Shown: positions 9,201 through 17,628 of the stretch, piece by piece
Layout: every line of letters begins with the position of its first letter
How positions within the stretch are numbered: position 1 is the first letter of the stretch
Assembly (NCBI GenBank): GCA_947471985.1
Contig: CANIZL010000032.1
Span: 1-58,426 of the forward strand
DNA from: Verrucomicrobiota bacterium
GTDB taxonomy: Bacteria > Verrucomicrobiota > Verrucomicrobiia > Limisphaerales > UBA9464
Reading direction: 5' to 3'
Length of the DNA: 58,426 nucleotides
The notes under the pieces: model-generated
Told to the model about the DNA's origin: nothing
The model's database searches: none
Seen by the model: the letters and a program-made list of their open reading frames with translations, nothing else
Program-made: the position numbers and the translations under genes

Positions 9201-11441
9201 CGGGTGTTCCCGTTGAAAAAGGCGACCGCCGCCAAGCTGCGGGCCACGCTCCAACCCATCTTCGCCAACCGCCCGCCGAAAGTGCGCGGGGAACCAGTGG
9301 ACCCGATCACAATCATCGCTGATCCGTGGGTCAACGCCCTGCTGGTCGGCGCCGCCGTCGAGGACATGAGCACCGTGGCCTCGCTGATTGATCGCCTCGA
9401 CAGTGATCCAGCGGAAACGGGCATCGCAATTCACGTCTTTCCGTTGGCCAAGGCCGATGCCCGCAAGGTGGCGACGACGGTGCAGGGATTGTTCCGGGAA
9501 AACCTGCCCAATCAGGTGTTGCCGATCAATATCACACCGGACGAGCGCATTAATGCGATTGTGGTTTCCTGTGGTGAGGCCGATGCCCGGCGCATTGGTG
9601 AACTGGTGCGCAAACTTGATACGGATCAAGTGGCCCGGGTGAGTGAGATCAAAGTGTTCCCGCTCCGTTACGCGCGTTCCGAGGCGCTGGCGCTGATCCT
9701 CAATACCGCCTTGAACACCCGGCCGGCGGCTCTCAGTGAGCAGTCGCCCACCGCCCAGTCGGTCCTGCAGTTCATCACCCGCTCGGAAGAAGGGCAGGAA
9801 CTCGTCACGGCCGCTTTGAAGGAAGGCGTTCTAATCACTCCGGATCCCCGGATGAATTCCCTGATTGTCTCCGGTCCCGTGGATTACATGGGGCTGCTGG
9901 AGCAGATCATCAACCGGCTCGACGCCAGTTCGCCGCAACTCGCCAAGATCAAGGTCTTCGCTCTGCATAATGCGGACGCCCGGCAGATGGCCGACGTGCT
10001 GACCCAGATGTTTCGCATGACCCAGACCACGGCCACCGCCGGCAATCAGCGATCCATCCAGTACACCTTGATGCGTTCTTCCGTAAACGGTCCGGGAGCC
10101 GATGGCGATCAAGCCATGGGGTCTGTGACGCTCGGCACGGCGGAGCAGGCCGCCCTCACGGTGACCGTGGATCCGCGGACCAACAGTCTGCTGGTGGGCG
10201 GAACCGATCACTACGTGGATCTGGTCTCGCAGCTCATTGACTCGTTGGATTCCAGTGTGGGACACGAGCGTAATTCCGAGGTCATTCGCCTGCGGAATTC
10301 GCAGGCCGGGGATGTGGCGACCGCGATTCGCATGTTCCTCGATCAGGAGCGCCAAAAGATCATCCAGGCCATGGGCGCGGATGCCGGCGCGGCGGTCGCC
10401 CGCACGTTCGAACAGGAAGTCGCCGTGGTCGCCGAGCAGTCCAGCAACACGCTGCTGTTGTCGGCCAACCGGCGCTACTTTGAGGAGATCCGGAACATCA
10501 TCATGGAGCTGGATCAGGCCCAGCCGCAGGTGCTCATCCAGGTGCTGCTCGCGGAGGTGACCCTCGACAGTGCCACCGATCTGGGCATGGAATGGAGCCA
10601 GTCGGGAACGGTGAACGGCAACCCGTATAGCGCCGGCACGGACTTTGGCGTTCCGACGGACAAGGCGAACTTCGGCGGATTTTCCAGTGCCGTGACGGGT
10701 AAGGATTTCAGCTTTCTGCTGCGCGCTCTGAAGGATCAGGGCCGGTTGGAGGTGCTGAGCCGTCCGCAAATCGTCACGGCGGACAACAAGCCGGCGACGA
10801 TCAACATCGGCCAGCGCGTGCCGTTGATCGATCAAAGCCGACTGGATGCCCAGAACAACGTGACCACATCCTACCGGTATGAGGACGTGGGCGTGAACCT
10901 CACGGTGACGCCCAAGATCAGCGCCAACGGGTTTGTGAAGATGGAGATCGGCACCACCAACAGTGCCATTAGCAGCTCCAGTGTGACCTCCACCAAGTCC
11001 TCCGCGGCCCCGATTTATATCATCAACCAGCGCAAGGCGAACACCACGGTCAGTGCGCAAAGCGGGCAAACCATTCTGATCGGTGGACTCATCGCCACGT
11101 CCGATGACAAACGGGTCAAGAAGATGCCGGTGCTGGGCGACATTCCCTACCTGGGCGCCCTGTTCCGGAGCACCTCCGTGAAGCGGGATCGCAAGGAGCT
11201 GCTGATCCTGATGACGCCGCAGGTGATGCTGACGCCCACGAATGGGATCGTGGGTCATGAACTGATTCCCTTGAAAACACCGAGCGAAATCCTGCGCGAT
11301 GAGGCCGATGCCACGTCCATCGGGGAACTCAGGAAACGGGGCGACATTCAGAATCGGCTGCTGGCGCCCAATTTCCCGACGAATGCGCCCGTGCATCGCG
11401 AGCCGTTCTCCTCCCGGGTTAAGTCGCAATGGCTGCAGTAA
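6213..11441 (+). CDS. Giant secretin, 3' portion: 16 further N-type modules and the secretin pore domain
   Basis: This continues the preceding gene in the -1 frame. The ATG at 6213 has no convincing ribosome-binding site and falls inside a split module, so it is probably not a genuine start. After the second half of module 27 come 16 more modules (second halves such as DPRSNTLIVSASPE). The C-terminal secretin domain (about residues 1430-1680) has the family hallmarks LSRPQIVTADNKPA, INIGQRVPLI, YRYEDVGVNLTVTP, GQTILIGGLI and MPVLGDIPYLGALF. Its likely role is a multimeric outer-membrane pore of type II secretion or type IV pilus type, with an extreme periplasmic stalk. A GspD normally has four N domains; about 43 are visible here. 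No other secretion-system genes are in the window. The 3' end overlaps the next gene by 13 nt. Confidence 0.9.
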   Translation: MGPAQAPEVVIAVDKAANALILSGPAQELDNVDRLVNELSLSFSGSESEFRLFPIKDADPLVVARTLTELLRQEAVAIPGQPGQPAQSVQPRQRITVVAEPRTRSVIVRGRPTDFALMESLIRQLDNAGQISQLEFRVVPLTNSAPTKILPVIQQMVTQLAATRPGEPVTVAADPRTRGIVVIARDLMAAQVEKMIRSLDVPSENVEAEVRIVSLKKANAAQLATVLQNMLKPAAAGETTPESRELQEQIRRLQVSNGSGTNVVLDLTRPIRIAPDPTAGTGGGNRIVLTSTPDNVAALAALVELMDTVPVLEGVKVRFHHLDFADATTISQTLINIFTQGRRLAVGPAGPGGEPAEQGKALVSPLNVAVDARSNTLILSGQDESLELALKMVRDLDQEMDRFVTDVRLFRLKYASATRLVPLLQAAFAEGSSVPGSEGLSTQITRLRTLREGERARMNETPKTRAALTIQADDQSNIIIVAARSDNLPLVADVIDQLDIPSASGLETVRVYPLVHADPAAVQKVLTDLYTGPRSASLRTEDKPIITVDARTGSLIVAGNAKAFGIIDSLLAQLDQKLPFDLRDIALFPLEHADANVVAPTLQKLMDARVTQRATLNQGQADALKVIIMSDQRSNSLLIGGSREGFELVQTLAKQLDQAGPALGGRVRLIPMQFADARVIAGTLTTLFEQRYAALRNAEGQRNKPVILADTRSNALLVAANQEDNGTLDELLSRLDARQENPALTLTVLPLKHNDSARVATMVESIFAARLRAQVLPGQAPLPSEQIKIEPDPLNNALIVSASKENLELIRTLMDQLDQEPTVADGVFELFTLQFADAQRVSAILKSLVDQGLYRPGRAAGAPARSNTGRDILSVSVDPRSNTLIVSASPENLVVVREVIKRIDTRDMAANADVRLYNLKNARASTLATTFTQFFLAKQRADAIAVNANQRSVPATVIGDDRVNTLLVTGGREAFDLVDRLLPQLDGDGQFSLLNFRVFPLKKATAAKLRATLQPIFANRPPKVRGEPVDPITIIADPWVNALLVGAAVEDMSTVASLIDRLDSDPAETGIAIHVFPLAKADARKVATTVQGLFRENLPNQVLPINITPDERINAIVVSCGEADARRIGELVRKLDTDQVARVSEIKVFPLRYARSEALALILNTALNTRPAALSEQSPTAQSVLQFITRSEEGQELVTAALKEGVLITPDPRMNSLIVSGPVDYMGLLEQIINRLDASSPQLAKIKVFALHNADARQMADVLTQMFRMTQTTATAGNQRSIQYTLMRSSVNGPGADGDQAMGSVTLGTAEQAALTVTVDPRTNSLLVGGTDHYVDLVSQLIDSLDSSVGHERNSEVIRLRNSQAGDVATAIRMFLDQERQKIIQAMGADAGAAVARTFEQEVAVVAEQSSNTLLLSANRRYFEEIRNIIMELDQAQPQVLIQVLLAEVTLDSATDLGMEWSQSGTVNGNPYSAGTDFGVPTDKANFGGFSSAVTGKDFSFLLRALKDQGRLEVLSRPQIVTADNKPATINIGQRVPLIDQSRLDAQNNVTTSYRYEDVGVNLTVTPKISANGFVKMEIGTTNSAISSSSVTSTKSSAAPIYIINQRKANTTVSAQSGQTILIGGLIATSDDKRVKKMPVLGDIPYLGALFRSTSVKRDRKELLILMTPQVMLTPTNGIVGHELIPLKTPSEILRDEADATSIGELRKRGDIQNRLLAPNFPTNAPVHREPFSSRVKSQWLQ

Positions 11442-11959
11442 CCCCTGGCGTTGTTCCGCCGCGTGGTCGCCAGGCTTTTGGTGCGGTTCTCCTCCTGGCT
11501 TTGGGCGGGGCGGCTTGGCTCGGATGTGCCGCCCCGAAGATTCGGCGCCCGACGGGCGACCGCATCACGGAGCTCCATCTGTTCGGTGTCCCGGTGGCGT
11601 TGGAGCTGAACGGGCGGCCGGGACCGGATGGGCTCGGCGTCCGGATCTATGCCACCGCCGGGCCCGCCGCCCGAGGGATCGCGATTCGCCGCGGGACGCT
11701 GGACATTCTGATGTTTGAAGGTCCGGTGGATCCGGCTTTGATTGCCTCCCTGCCGGCCCAGCAGGTTTGGAGTTTTTCGGCGGCCAATCTGTCGACCTTG
11801 GCGGCGGAAACCTCGCTCGGCATCGGATATCAGCTGGCGCTTCGCTGGGAAAAGGCGCCGCCGCGGGAACCCTTGGTCACAGTGGTGGCGCGTTATCGGA
11901 GTCCCGAGGGGCAGATTTTCTACTCCACTGCGGACGCCATTGCGATTTCGCCGAAGTAG
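11429..11959 (+). CDS. Small envelope protein overlapping the secretin gene (possible lipoprotein)
   Basis: 176 residues, not a family I recognise. The start overlaps the last 13 nt of the secretin gene, so the two are probably co-translated. The N-terminus has a hydrophobic segment, VLLLALGGAAWLGC, ending in Cys33. The three residues before the Cys (W-L-G) match the lipobox poorly, so lipidation is possible but unproven. The rest is a soluble beta-rich-looking domain with no evident catalytic motif. Secretins often depend on a small outer-membrane lipoprotein (pilotin), and position makes this a candidate; that is inference only. A strong hairpin follows 11 nt after the stop. Confidence 0.75.
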   Translation: MAAVTPGVVPPRGRQAFGAVLLLALGGAAWLGCAAPKIRRPTGDRITELHLFGVPVALELNGRPGPDGLGVRIYATAGPAARGIAIRRGTLDILMFEGPVDPALIASLPAQQVWSFSAANLSTLAAETSLGIGYQLALRWEKAPPREPLVTVVARYRSPEGQIFYSTADAIAISPK

Positions 11960-11969
11960 TCCGCACGAA

Positions 11970-11999
11970 AAACGCCCCGGCGGATTGGCCGGGGCGTTT
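11970..11999. terminator. Bidirectional intrinsic terminator between convergent genes
   Basis: A perfect 12-bp stem (AAACGCCCCGGC with GCCGGGGCGTTT) and a 6-nt loop lie between the rightward secretin operon and the leftward GloVer gene. An A run on the left and a T run on the right give a U tail in both directions. Confidence 0.85.
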
Positions 12000-12042
12000 C
12001 TAGATTTTGTCCGGGATAGGATCCGGGCAAGATGGGCCGGAC

Positions 12043-14286
12043 TCAGCGGCGGGGAATGGGGCTGCCGCAGCCGACCACGTCCTGAATGCGGGAGGCTTCG
12101 CCGCGGAGCAGGATCGCTTGGGCGGCCGTGATCTTGCGATCCCGCGCGAGTTCGTTCACCAGGCGAACGAAATTACTCAGGTCATCGCAGGCCTTGCCAG
12201 TGCGATTGCGGTCGAGGTCCCGGAGGACATCAGCCAATTTCTCCGTGAGGTTGGACCGGACGTCCCGGGAAACAGGCAGACCGCCGATCATCTGAATCAA
12301 GGCAACCACCTGATCGCGGGCGCCCTTGACCGTCACGGTGAAACTTTGCGTAACGGTATTGCCGCCCACATCCGTGGCGGTGCAGACCACGGTCGTCGTT
12401 CCGATCGGGAAGGTGCTGCCCGGGGCGGGGAAGCAGCTCACTGTAACCGAACAGTTGTCGGATGCAGAAGGTGTGGTGTAGGTGACCACGGCACCGGTGG
12501 GGCCGGTGGCGTTGATGATCTGGCTGGCGGGACTGGCTCCCAGCACGGGGGGCGTGGTGTCGTGCACACTGACCGATTGGTATTGCTCGGTGGTGTTGCC
12601 GTGCGAGTCCGTAAAGGTCCAGACGATGGTGTAGTCACCTTGGCCAAAGCTGGCCGGAGCCACAGTGGTCGCCGTGAGGACCCCGTCGCACGCATCCGTG
12701 GCGGTCGGGGGCGACGGAAGATCCACCGAACATTGGGACGTTAAAGCGGGCAGCAGTGGCAGGTCGGGGGCCGGGGGCAGGACGTCCACCACCGTGATGA
12801 TTTGCGTTGCGGATGAGGCATTGAGCGCCGCGTCGGTTGCGGTCCATGTGCGGGTGATGCTGCTGACTTGATGCCCCGTGCCGGAGACCGAGCTGTCGGC
12901 AAAAGCGATGCTTGGCGGCGTGCCGCTGTCGTCCGTGGCGGTCGCGGAGCCGGTTACCGACGGATCCAGGGAGGATCCACATTCCACAGTGATGTCTCCG
13001 GGAGCCGTCAGCACGGGAGCGGTGACATCGGCCGTGGTCAGGTCGAGATCCACAGCGAAGAGCGTGCCGGCGCCGGTGTCCCCGCCGGCGATCGACGTGC
13101 CGTAGAGGCGATGGTCGCTGCCGACCGCCAAGGGTCCGCGCAAGTCAGCGGGATCCCCCGCCGTGCCACCCAAGGGCAGGAGCACGGTGAAGCCAGTTCC
13201 ATCCCGTTTGACTTTGAACAGCGTGCCGGCCGCTTGCTCGCCGCCGAGCGAGGCTGCCCCATAAAGAGCACCATCGCTGCCTTCCACGACGCCGCCCCAG
13301 AGGAATCCGCCGGTGACCGCCGAATCGAAGTTCGCCAGCACAGTGAAATTCGAGCCGTCCCGGTTGAGTTTGTAAACCGTCCCGTAGCCGCCCGAACCGC
13401 CGTTATAGGTGGATCCGTACAGCACACCATCGCTGCCTTCGATCACCCCGGCGAGCAACGTTCCGCCATCCGTCGCCGCGGTAAAGGTGTGCAGGGTTTC
13501 AAAGCCGGTGCCGTCCATCTTGATCCGGTACACGGTTCCGTCGCCCTGGCCACCGGTGTAGGCGGTGCCGTACAGGTAATGGTCCTGGCCCTCGATGACG
13601 CCGCCAGCCAGGGTTTGCCCATCATCCGCGGTGGTGAAATTCTTCAGAACTTCAAAGTTGGAGCCGTCCTGATTGATCCGAAACACCGTGCCAAACGAGA
13701 CGGAGTTGTCGCCTTCCGTCGTGCCGTAAAGTTTACCATCACTGCCTTTGATCACCCCGGAGGAGGGGGAGCTTCCATCGGTCGGGCTGGCATTGATGTC
13801 AAAATCACGGAGAATGGAAAACGCCGATCCGTCCTTGGTGAGGCGGTAGAGGGCGCCATCGCCGTGCTGTCCGCCGTTGAACGCCGTTCCATACAGGGCA
13901 CCGTCGTCGCCTTCAATCAATCCGCCGTAGAGGAAACCGCCGTCAGCGGCACCGTCAAAGGAGCGCAACACCGTGTATCCGGTCCCGTCTGGATTGATTT
14001 GGTAAACAGTACCGGCCTGTGAAGTGCCACCAACCGTCGTCGTTCCGTACAACACGCCTCCGGACTCCAGTACGCGGCTTTGGGGCTGACCGCCATCGGT
14101 GGGGGCGTCGGCGAAAGAATGCAGGCGCGTCAGGGTCGGTGTTGCCGCATCGACATTGAGGCAGGCGAGCAGAATGGTGAGGGCTCCCCACGTGGTTGGG
14201 GAGATTTTCCGGGTGGCTGCCGGGATGAGGCTGACGGGTATGGGGTGCGGCGAACCAATCTCGGGTAGGCGGATGGATTGTTTCAT
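12043..14286 (-). CDS. Secreted GloVer-repeat / HYR-domain protein with helical C-terminal tail
   Basis: 747 residues. After a basic N-terminus the segment WGALTILLACLNVDAA looks like a signal peptide. About residues 50-400 hold some eight repeats of the pattern DG.LYGTT..GG..G.GTVY.I..DG..F..L..F, the GloVer repeat typical of verrucomicrobial and cyanobacterial secreted proteins. Then come Ig-like segments with a clear HYR domain (PPVLGASPASQI to TVTVKG, about 570-660). The last 85 residues form a different, helical domain with two Cys, containing LTEKLADVLRDLDRNRTGK. The role is probably an extracellular or surface protein; no enzyme motif is seen. It lies 185 bp downstream of the porin on the same strand, and that gap shows no clear promoter or terminator. 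No PEP-CTERM or similar sorting tail is present. Confidence 0.8.
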   Translation of the reverse strand: MKQSIRLPEIGSPHPIPVSLIPAATRKISPTTWGALTILLACLNVDAATPTLTRLHSFADAPTDGGQPQSRVLESGGVLYGTTTVGGTSQAGTVYQINPDGTGYTVLRSFDGAADGGFLYGGLIEGDDGALYGTAFNGGQHGDGALYRLTKDGSAFSILRDFDINASPTDGSSPSSGVIKGSDGKLYGTTEGDNSVSFGTVFRINQDGSNFEVLKNFTTADDGQTLAGGVIEGQDHYLYGTAYTGGQGDGTVYRIKMDGTGFETLHTFTAATDGGTLLAGVIEGSDGVLYGSTYNGGSGGYGTVYKLNRDGSNFTVLANFDSAVTGGFLWGGVVEGSDGALYGAASLGGEQAAGTLFKVKRDGTGFTVLLPLGGTAGDPADLRGPLAVGSDHRLYGTSIAGGDTGAGTLFAVDLDLTTADVTAPVLTAPGDITVECGSSLDPSVTGSATATDDSGTPPSIAFADSSVSGTGHQVSSITRTWTATDAALNASSATQIITVVDVLPPAPDLPLLPALTSQCSVDLPSPPTATDACDGVLTATTVAPASFGQGDYTIVWTFTDSHGNTTEQYQSVSVHDTTPPVLGASPASQIINATGPTGAVVTYTTPSASDNCSVTVSCFPAPGSTFPIGTTTVVCTATDVGGNTVTQSFTVTVKGARDQVVALIQMIGGLPVSRDVRSNLTEKLADVLRDLDRNRTGKACDDLSNFVRLVNELARDRKITAAQAILLRGEASRIQDVVGCGSPIPRR

Positions 14287-14471
14287 AGGTAGGAGTTTTT
14301 GTAGGTAGAAGTCAGTTCTGCAAGCCTGTGAGGTTGAGCCCGACAGTTCGCTTACGCTGAATTCTTAGAGACGCTATCGGCCCGTACCTCGACGTCAAGG
14401 CCGTTGGGGATATAGTCCCGAAATCAGGCTGTTTTACGCCCGCCCCGGCGCCGTTTCCGCCACCGAAATGT

Positions 14472-15830
14472 CTAAAATTCCCAATGAATCCGGACGCCCA
14501 AAATATGAATCGGCCCGCGGTCGCTATTAAATGCGGGGTTCGCCACAAATTGATAATGCAGGCTGGCGTGTAATTGCTGGGTTATTAGAAAATCGTAATA
14601 AGTTTCAAAGAATTTTTCCCAACCGTAACTCAATCGACCATCGCCGGCCAAAATGCCCAGGCCGCCGGCGGCCAGATAGGTCTGATGGATCCGCGAAATG
14701 CCATTGAGTCCCCCTCCGATACCGAAGGTGTCCGTGGGACGGTGCCAGGCGGTGCCCCGGAGGCTGAGACCGCCGGTGACGGTGCGGTCGACGTCATTGA
14801 AGTGCCAGGCCTCGGTTTCACCGTCGCTCCAACCCAGCCGGGAGAAGGCCCCCAGGTCCCGGGTGATCGCCTGTTCCCAGTTCAATCCGACGCCGAAGTG
14901 GCACCGATACTGCCGCGAGAGCGTGACGTCCGCGGGGCGGGTAGCGTCCGCCAGTGCGTCTGCGTAGCTGCCCATGTTGGCCCGGTTCAGGTAACCCAGT
15001 AAGCGGACCGTGCCTGGGTGATCCCCGGTGGCATAGCGGAATTCGAATTCCGTCACCATGGCCCAGGCTTCCAGCACGGATCCGTCAATGGCCGTCCCGT
15101 TGGATCGTTGCGGTGTTTGGAAAAGCCCGTAACGAATGGCCCACCGGGGCTGATTCAAGTCCAGCGCCAATCCGGTCATGTACCCGAGGGCGTCCGCCGG
15201 GTAGTCCCACGCATTGTTGGCCATGAGCGACCAATCGAGAAACTGCGTTCGCGGATTGTTGGCGTAGGTGTTGTTGTCGAAGAGGTCCTTGGCACTGATT
15301 TTACCGGCAGTGATCGTCAAGCGGGAGACGTCGCGCTTTCCAGCCAGGTTCACCGAGTCGTCGGCCACGGTCTCGGTTTCCCCCCCGAGTCCAATCGTCT
15401 GGCGGAGGAAGGCCCGGACGATGTTGAAATTAGGTTCCTTGTTGCCGACGCGGAAGGCCTCGCCGTTGGGAAAGGCTTCCACGCCCATGGCATTGCCCAA
15501 ACCGTAGCCCTGCCAGCTCATCACGTCAGCGAACAGCTCGCCGCCGCGCCACGGACGAACCCCGCCGGTTAAATCGAAGGAAATTGTTTCCCGTATTTCG
15601 TTGTAATTGCGCAGACTCCGGTCGCCCTCGTAGGGCGCGTTGAAATGTCCGTGGCCCTGCACCACCGCGGTGGACTGGCTGTGCCAGTTCCAGTTGGCTT
15701 CGGGCTCGGCCAGCGCCGGGAGGTTCGATTCGAAAGGGGGCGTTTCCAGCGGCGCGGCGGCGTTGACGGCCACCAAACCGGCCAGTCCGGCGCACAGTCC
15801 GGCGGGCCTTGTCCACAGGTAGAGTTTCAT
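14472..15830 (-). CDS. OprB-family carbohydrate-selective outer-membrane porin
   Basis: 452 residues with a signal peptide (about 1-25, ending VNAAAP). The mature chain has the amphipathic, aromatic-rich strands of a beta barrel and ends in WEF, the usual C-terminal Phe signature. OprB-type features include WNWHSQSTAVVQGH near the start, the central LTITAGKISAKDLFDNN segment, WAIRYGLFQTPQ, and repeated barrel turns such as SRLGWSDGETEAW. The expected role is passive sugar uptake across the outer membrane. Its ATG overlaps the stop of the upstream histidine kinase by 4 nt (ATGA), so the two are translationally coupled. Confidence 0.85.
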   Translation of the reverse strand: MKLYLWTRPAGLCAGLAGLVAVNAAAPLETPPFESNLPALAEPEANWNWHSQSTAVVQGHGHFNAPYEGDRSLRNYNEIRETISFDLTGGVRPWRGGELFADVMSWQGYGLGNAMGVEAFPNGEAFRVGNKEPNFNIVRAFLRQTIGLGGETETVADDSVNLAGKRDVSRLTITAGKISAKDLFDNNTYANNPRTQFLDWSLMANNAWDYPADALGYMTGLALDLNQPRWAIRYGLFQTPQRSNGTAIDGSVLEAWAMVTEFEFRYATGDHPGTVRLLGYLNRANMGSYADALADATRPADVTLSRQYRCHFGVGLNWEQAITRDLGAFSRLGWSDGETEAWHFNDVDRTVTGGLSLRGTAWHRPTDTFGIGGGLNGISRIHQTYLAAGGLGILAGDGRLSYGWEKFFETYYDFLITQQLHASLHYQFVANPAFNSDRGPIHILGVRIHWEF

Positions 15831-17587
15831 GGGTGAACCGGCAGGAGAATCGTAAAGGTGGCACCGCGACCCGGTTGGGATTTGACGCGGACGACGCCCT
15901 GATGGGCATCGACCACCCGGGAAACAATGGCCATCCCGATGCCGGTCCCCTTGGCCTTGGTGCTGCTCAAAAGGGACGTGAAAACCCGCCGGCTTTGCTC
16001 ATTGGACATGCCCACACCGTTGTCGCGGAACCGGACGATGACGTGGGTTGCCGGTTGCTCGGGCATCCCGGCTCGCTGGAAGGGCAGGGCGCGGAGGCGG
16101 ATCACGAGGCGTCCACCGCCGGGCATCGCTTCGATGGCGTTCAAGGCCAGATTGAGGAAGGCCTGCTCCAATTGGGTGGAATCGCCCGGAACCAGAGGCA
16201 GGTGGGCGGCGCACTGCTTCACCAGAACCACGCCACTGGCGCGCAGTTTGGCGCGGAGCAGCAAGCCCATGTCGTCGATCAACACATCCAGATTCACGGG
16301 TACCAACTTGGGCTCGGTCGTGCGGGCAAAATCGAGGACCCGGTCGACGATCCGGTTCAAGTGATCCATTTTTTCTCCGAGCAGCCGGAAGTCCATGCCC
16401 CGCGGATCGGGGGCCGCAAATTCCGGATTCAGGGAGTGATGCAGCATTTTCATCACGGTGAGCGGATTGCGGATCTCGTGGGCGATTTCCGCGGCCAACA
16501 GACCGAGGGCACTGAGGCGTTCGCTTTGTCGCAGCTCGTCCTCCATGGCGAGCACGCGTTCGTAAAGTCGGGCCCGTTCCAACGCCAGCGCCGACAACTC
16601 CGCGTAAGCCGCGAGCGTGCGGACTTCTTCGTCGGGAAACGTGTGGGGTTCCGCGGTGTACACGTTGAGGGTACCGATGGCGCGCGTTTGGAAGAGCAGC
16701 GGGACCGACAGCAGTGAAACCAGGCCTTCGCGGCGGGCGACGGCGACATTTTGGTAGCGTCCGCTGATCTGGACGTTCTCGAGCTGGAGCGGTTTGCGGC
16801 GGCGGACGACAATGCCGAGCAGGCTTTCGGCGACGCTAAGCCGGGGTTTGTCCACATAGGCCTTGCCGGCGCCGTGCTGGGCCCGGAGGTCCAGCCATTC
16901 GCCACTGCCGTCGAGCAGCATCAAGGAACACATCTGTGCGCGCATCAGGGCGGCCGCCTCGCGGACCACCGCCGCGAGTGCGTCGTCGAGGCTGGTGGCG
17001 GAATTGATGATTTGGCCAACTTTGACGAGGGATTCCAGCAGGTTGGCCCGCTGCCGGGCGGATTCGTAGAGCCAGGTATTGGCGATGGCGGGAGCCGCCA
17101 GGGCGGCCAGATCCACCATCAGGGATTCATGGTCGGCGGAGAAGGCATCGGGGTGATCCGCGTCGAGATTGATGACCCCGCGGACCTCACCGTCGGCGAG
17201 GAGGGGCACGGCCAGTTCCGAGCAGACACCGGTGCGCAGGGCGAAGTACCGGCGATCCCGTGAGACTTCACCCGTGCGCACGGGGCGGCCGGTGCGGGCA
17301 ACCCAGCCGGTCAGTCCTTCGCCGATGCGCAGGCGCAGCTGGGACGCGTCTCCCGCGAGTCCGACGGCGGCTTCAATTTCGAGAAATCCCGTGGTGGGGT
17401 TGACCAGGCAAACGGTGCCGGATTGAGCGGGGAGCAGCTGCATGGCTTCGGCGAGCAACCGGCGCAAGGCTTCCCGGGGTTCGATGGTGGAATGCAGCTG
17501 CTGACTGACGCGGGCAAGGGTTTCCAGGCGCTGCACCCGGGCGGTGAGTTCGCCGAGGGTAGGGGGAGTCGATGCGAGATCCGTCAT
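15827..17587 (-). CDS. Soluble two-GAF sensor histidine kinase
   Basis: 586 residues with no membrane segment, so cytosolic. A short coiled N-terminus (ARVQRLETLARVSQQL) leads into two GAF domains (about 30-180 and 195-345). A HisKA domain follows with the phospho-acceptor His near residue 370 in AAEIAHEIRNPLTVM. The ATPase has an N box (LNLALNAIEAMPGGG), G1 (FRDNGVGMS) and G2 (GTGIGMAIVSRV). It should autophosphorylate in response to a small molecule, light or redox cue bound by a GAF domain. No response regulator is adjacent. It sits 41 nt after the LptF/G permease and overlaps the OprB porin by 4 nt, an unusual pairing. Confidence 0.9.
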   Translation of the reverse strand: MTDLASTPPTLGELTARVQRLETLARVSQQLHSTIEPREALRRLLAEAMQLLPAQSGTVCLVNPTTGFLEIEAAVGLAGDASQLRLRIGEGLTGWVARTGRPVRTGEVSRDRRYFALRTGVCSELAVPLLADGEVRGVINLDADHPDAFSADHESLMVDLAALAAPAIANTWLYESARQRANLLESLVKVGQIINSATSLDDALAAVVREAAALMRAQMCSLMLLDGSGEWLDLRAQHGAGKAYVDKPRLSVAESLLGIVVRRRKPLQLENVQISGRYQNVAVARREGLVSLLSVPLLFQTRAIGTLNVYTAEPHTFPDEEVRTLAAYAELSALALERARLYERVLAMEDELRQSERLSALGLLAAEIAHEIRNPLTVMKMLHHSLNPEFAAPDPRGMDFRLLGEKMDHLNRIVDRVLDFARTTEPKLVPVNLDVLIDDMGLLLRAKLRASGVVLVKQCAAHLPLVPGDSTQLEQAFLNLALNAIEAMPGGGRLVIRLRALPFQRAGMPEQPATHVIVRFRDNGVGMSNEQSRRVFTSLLSSTKAKGTGIGMAIVSRVVDAHQGVVRVKSQPGRGATFTILLPVHP

Positions 17588-17628
17588 GGGCGTTTATCGG
17601 TGACCGGCCGGTGGGTGTTGGTGCGGCC

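Noticed and set aside
7125-9629. Leftward open frame of 834 codons opposite the second part of the secretin
   Set aside because: Same reasoning: the composition is the complement of the repeated modules. The antisense frame at 9831-11429 is also rejected.
12868-14022. Rightward 384-codon frame opposite the GloVer gene
   Set aside because: Repeats in register with the GloVer repeats of the true strand, with no recognisable domain.
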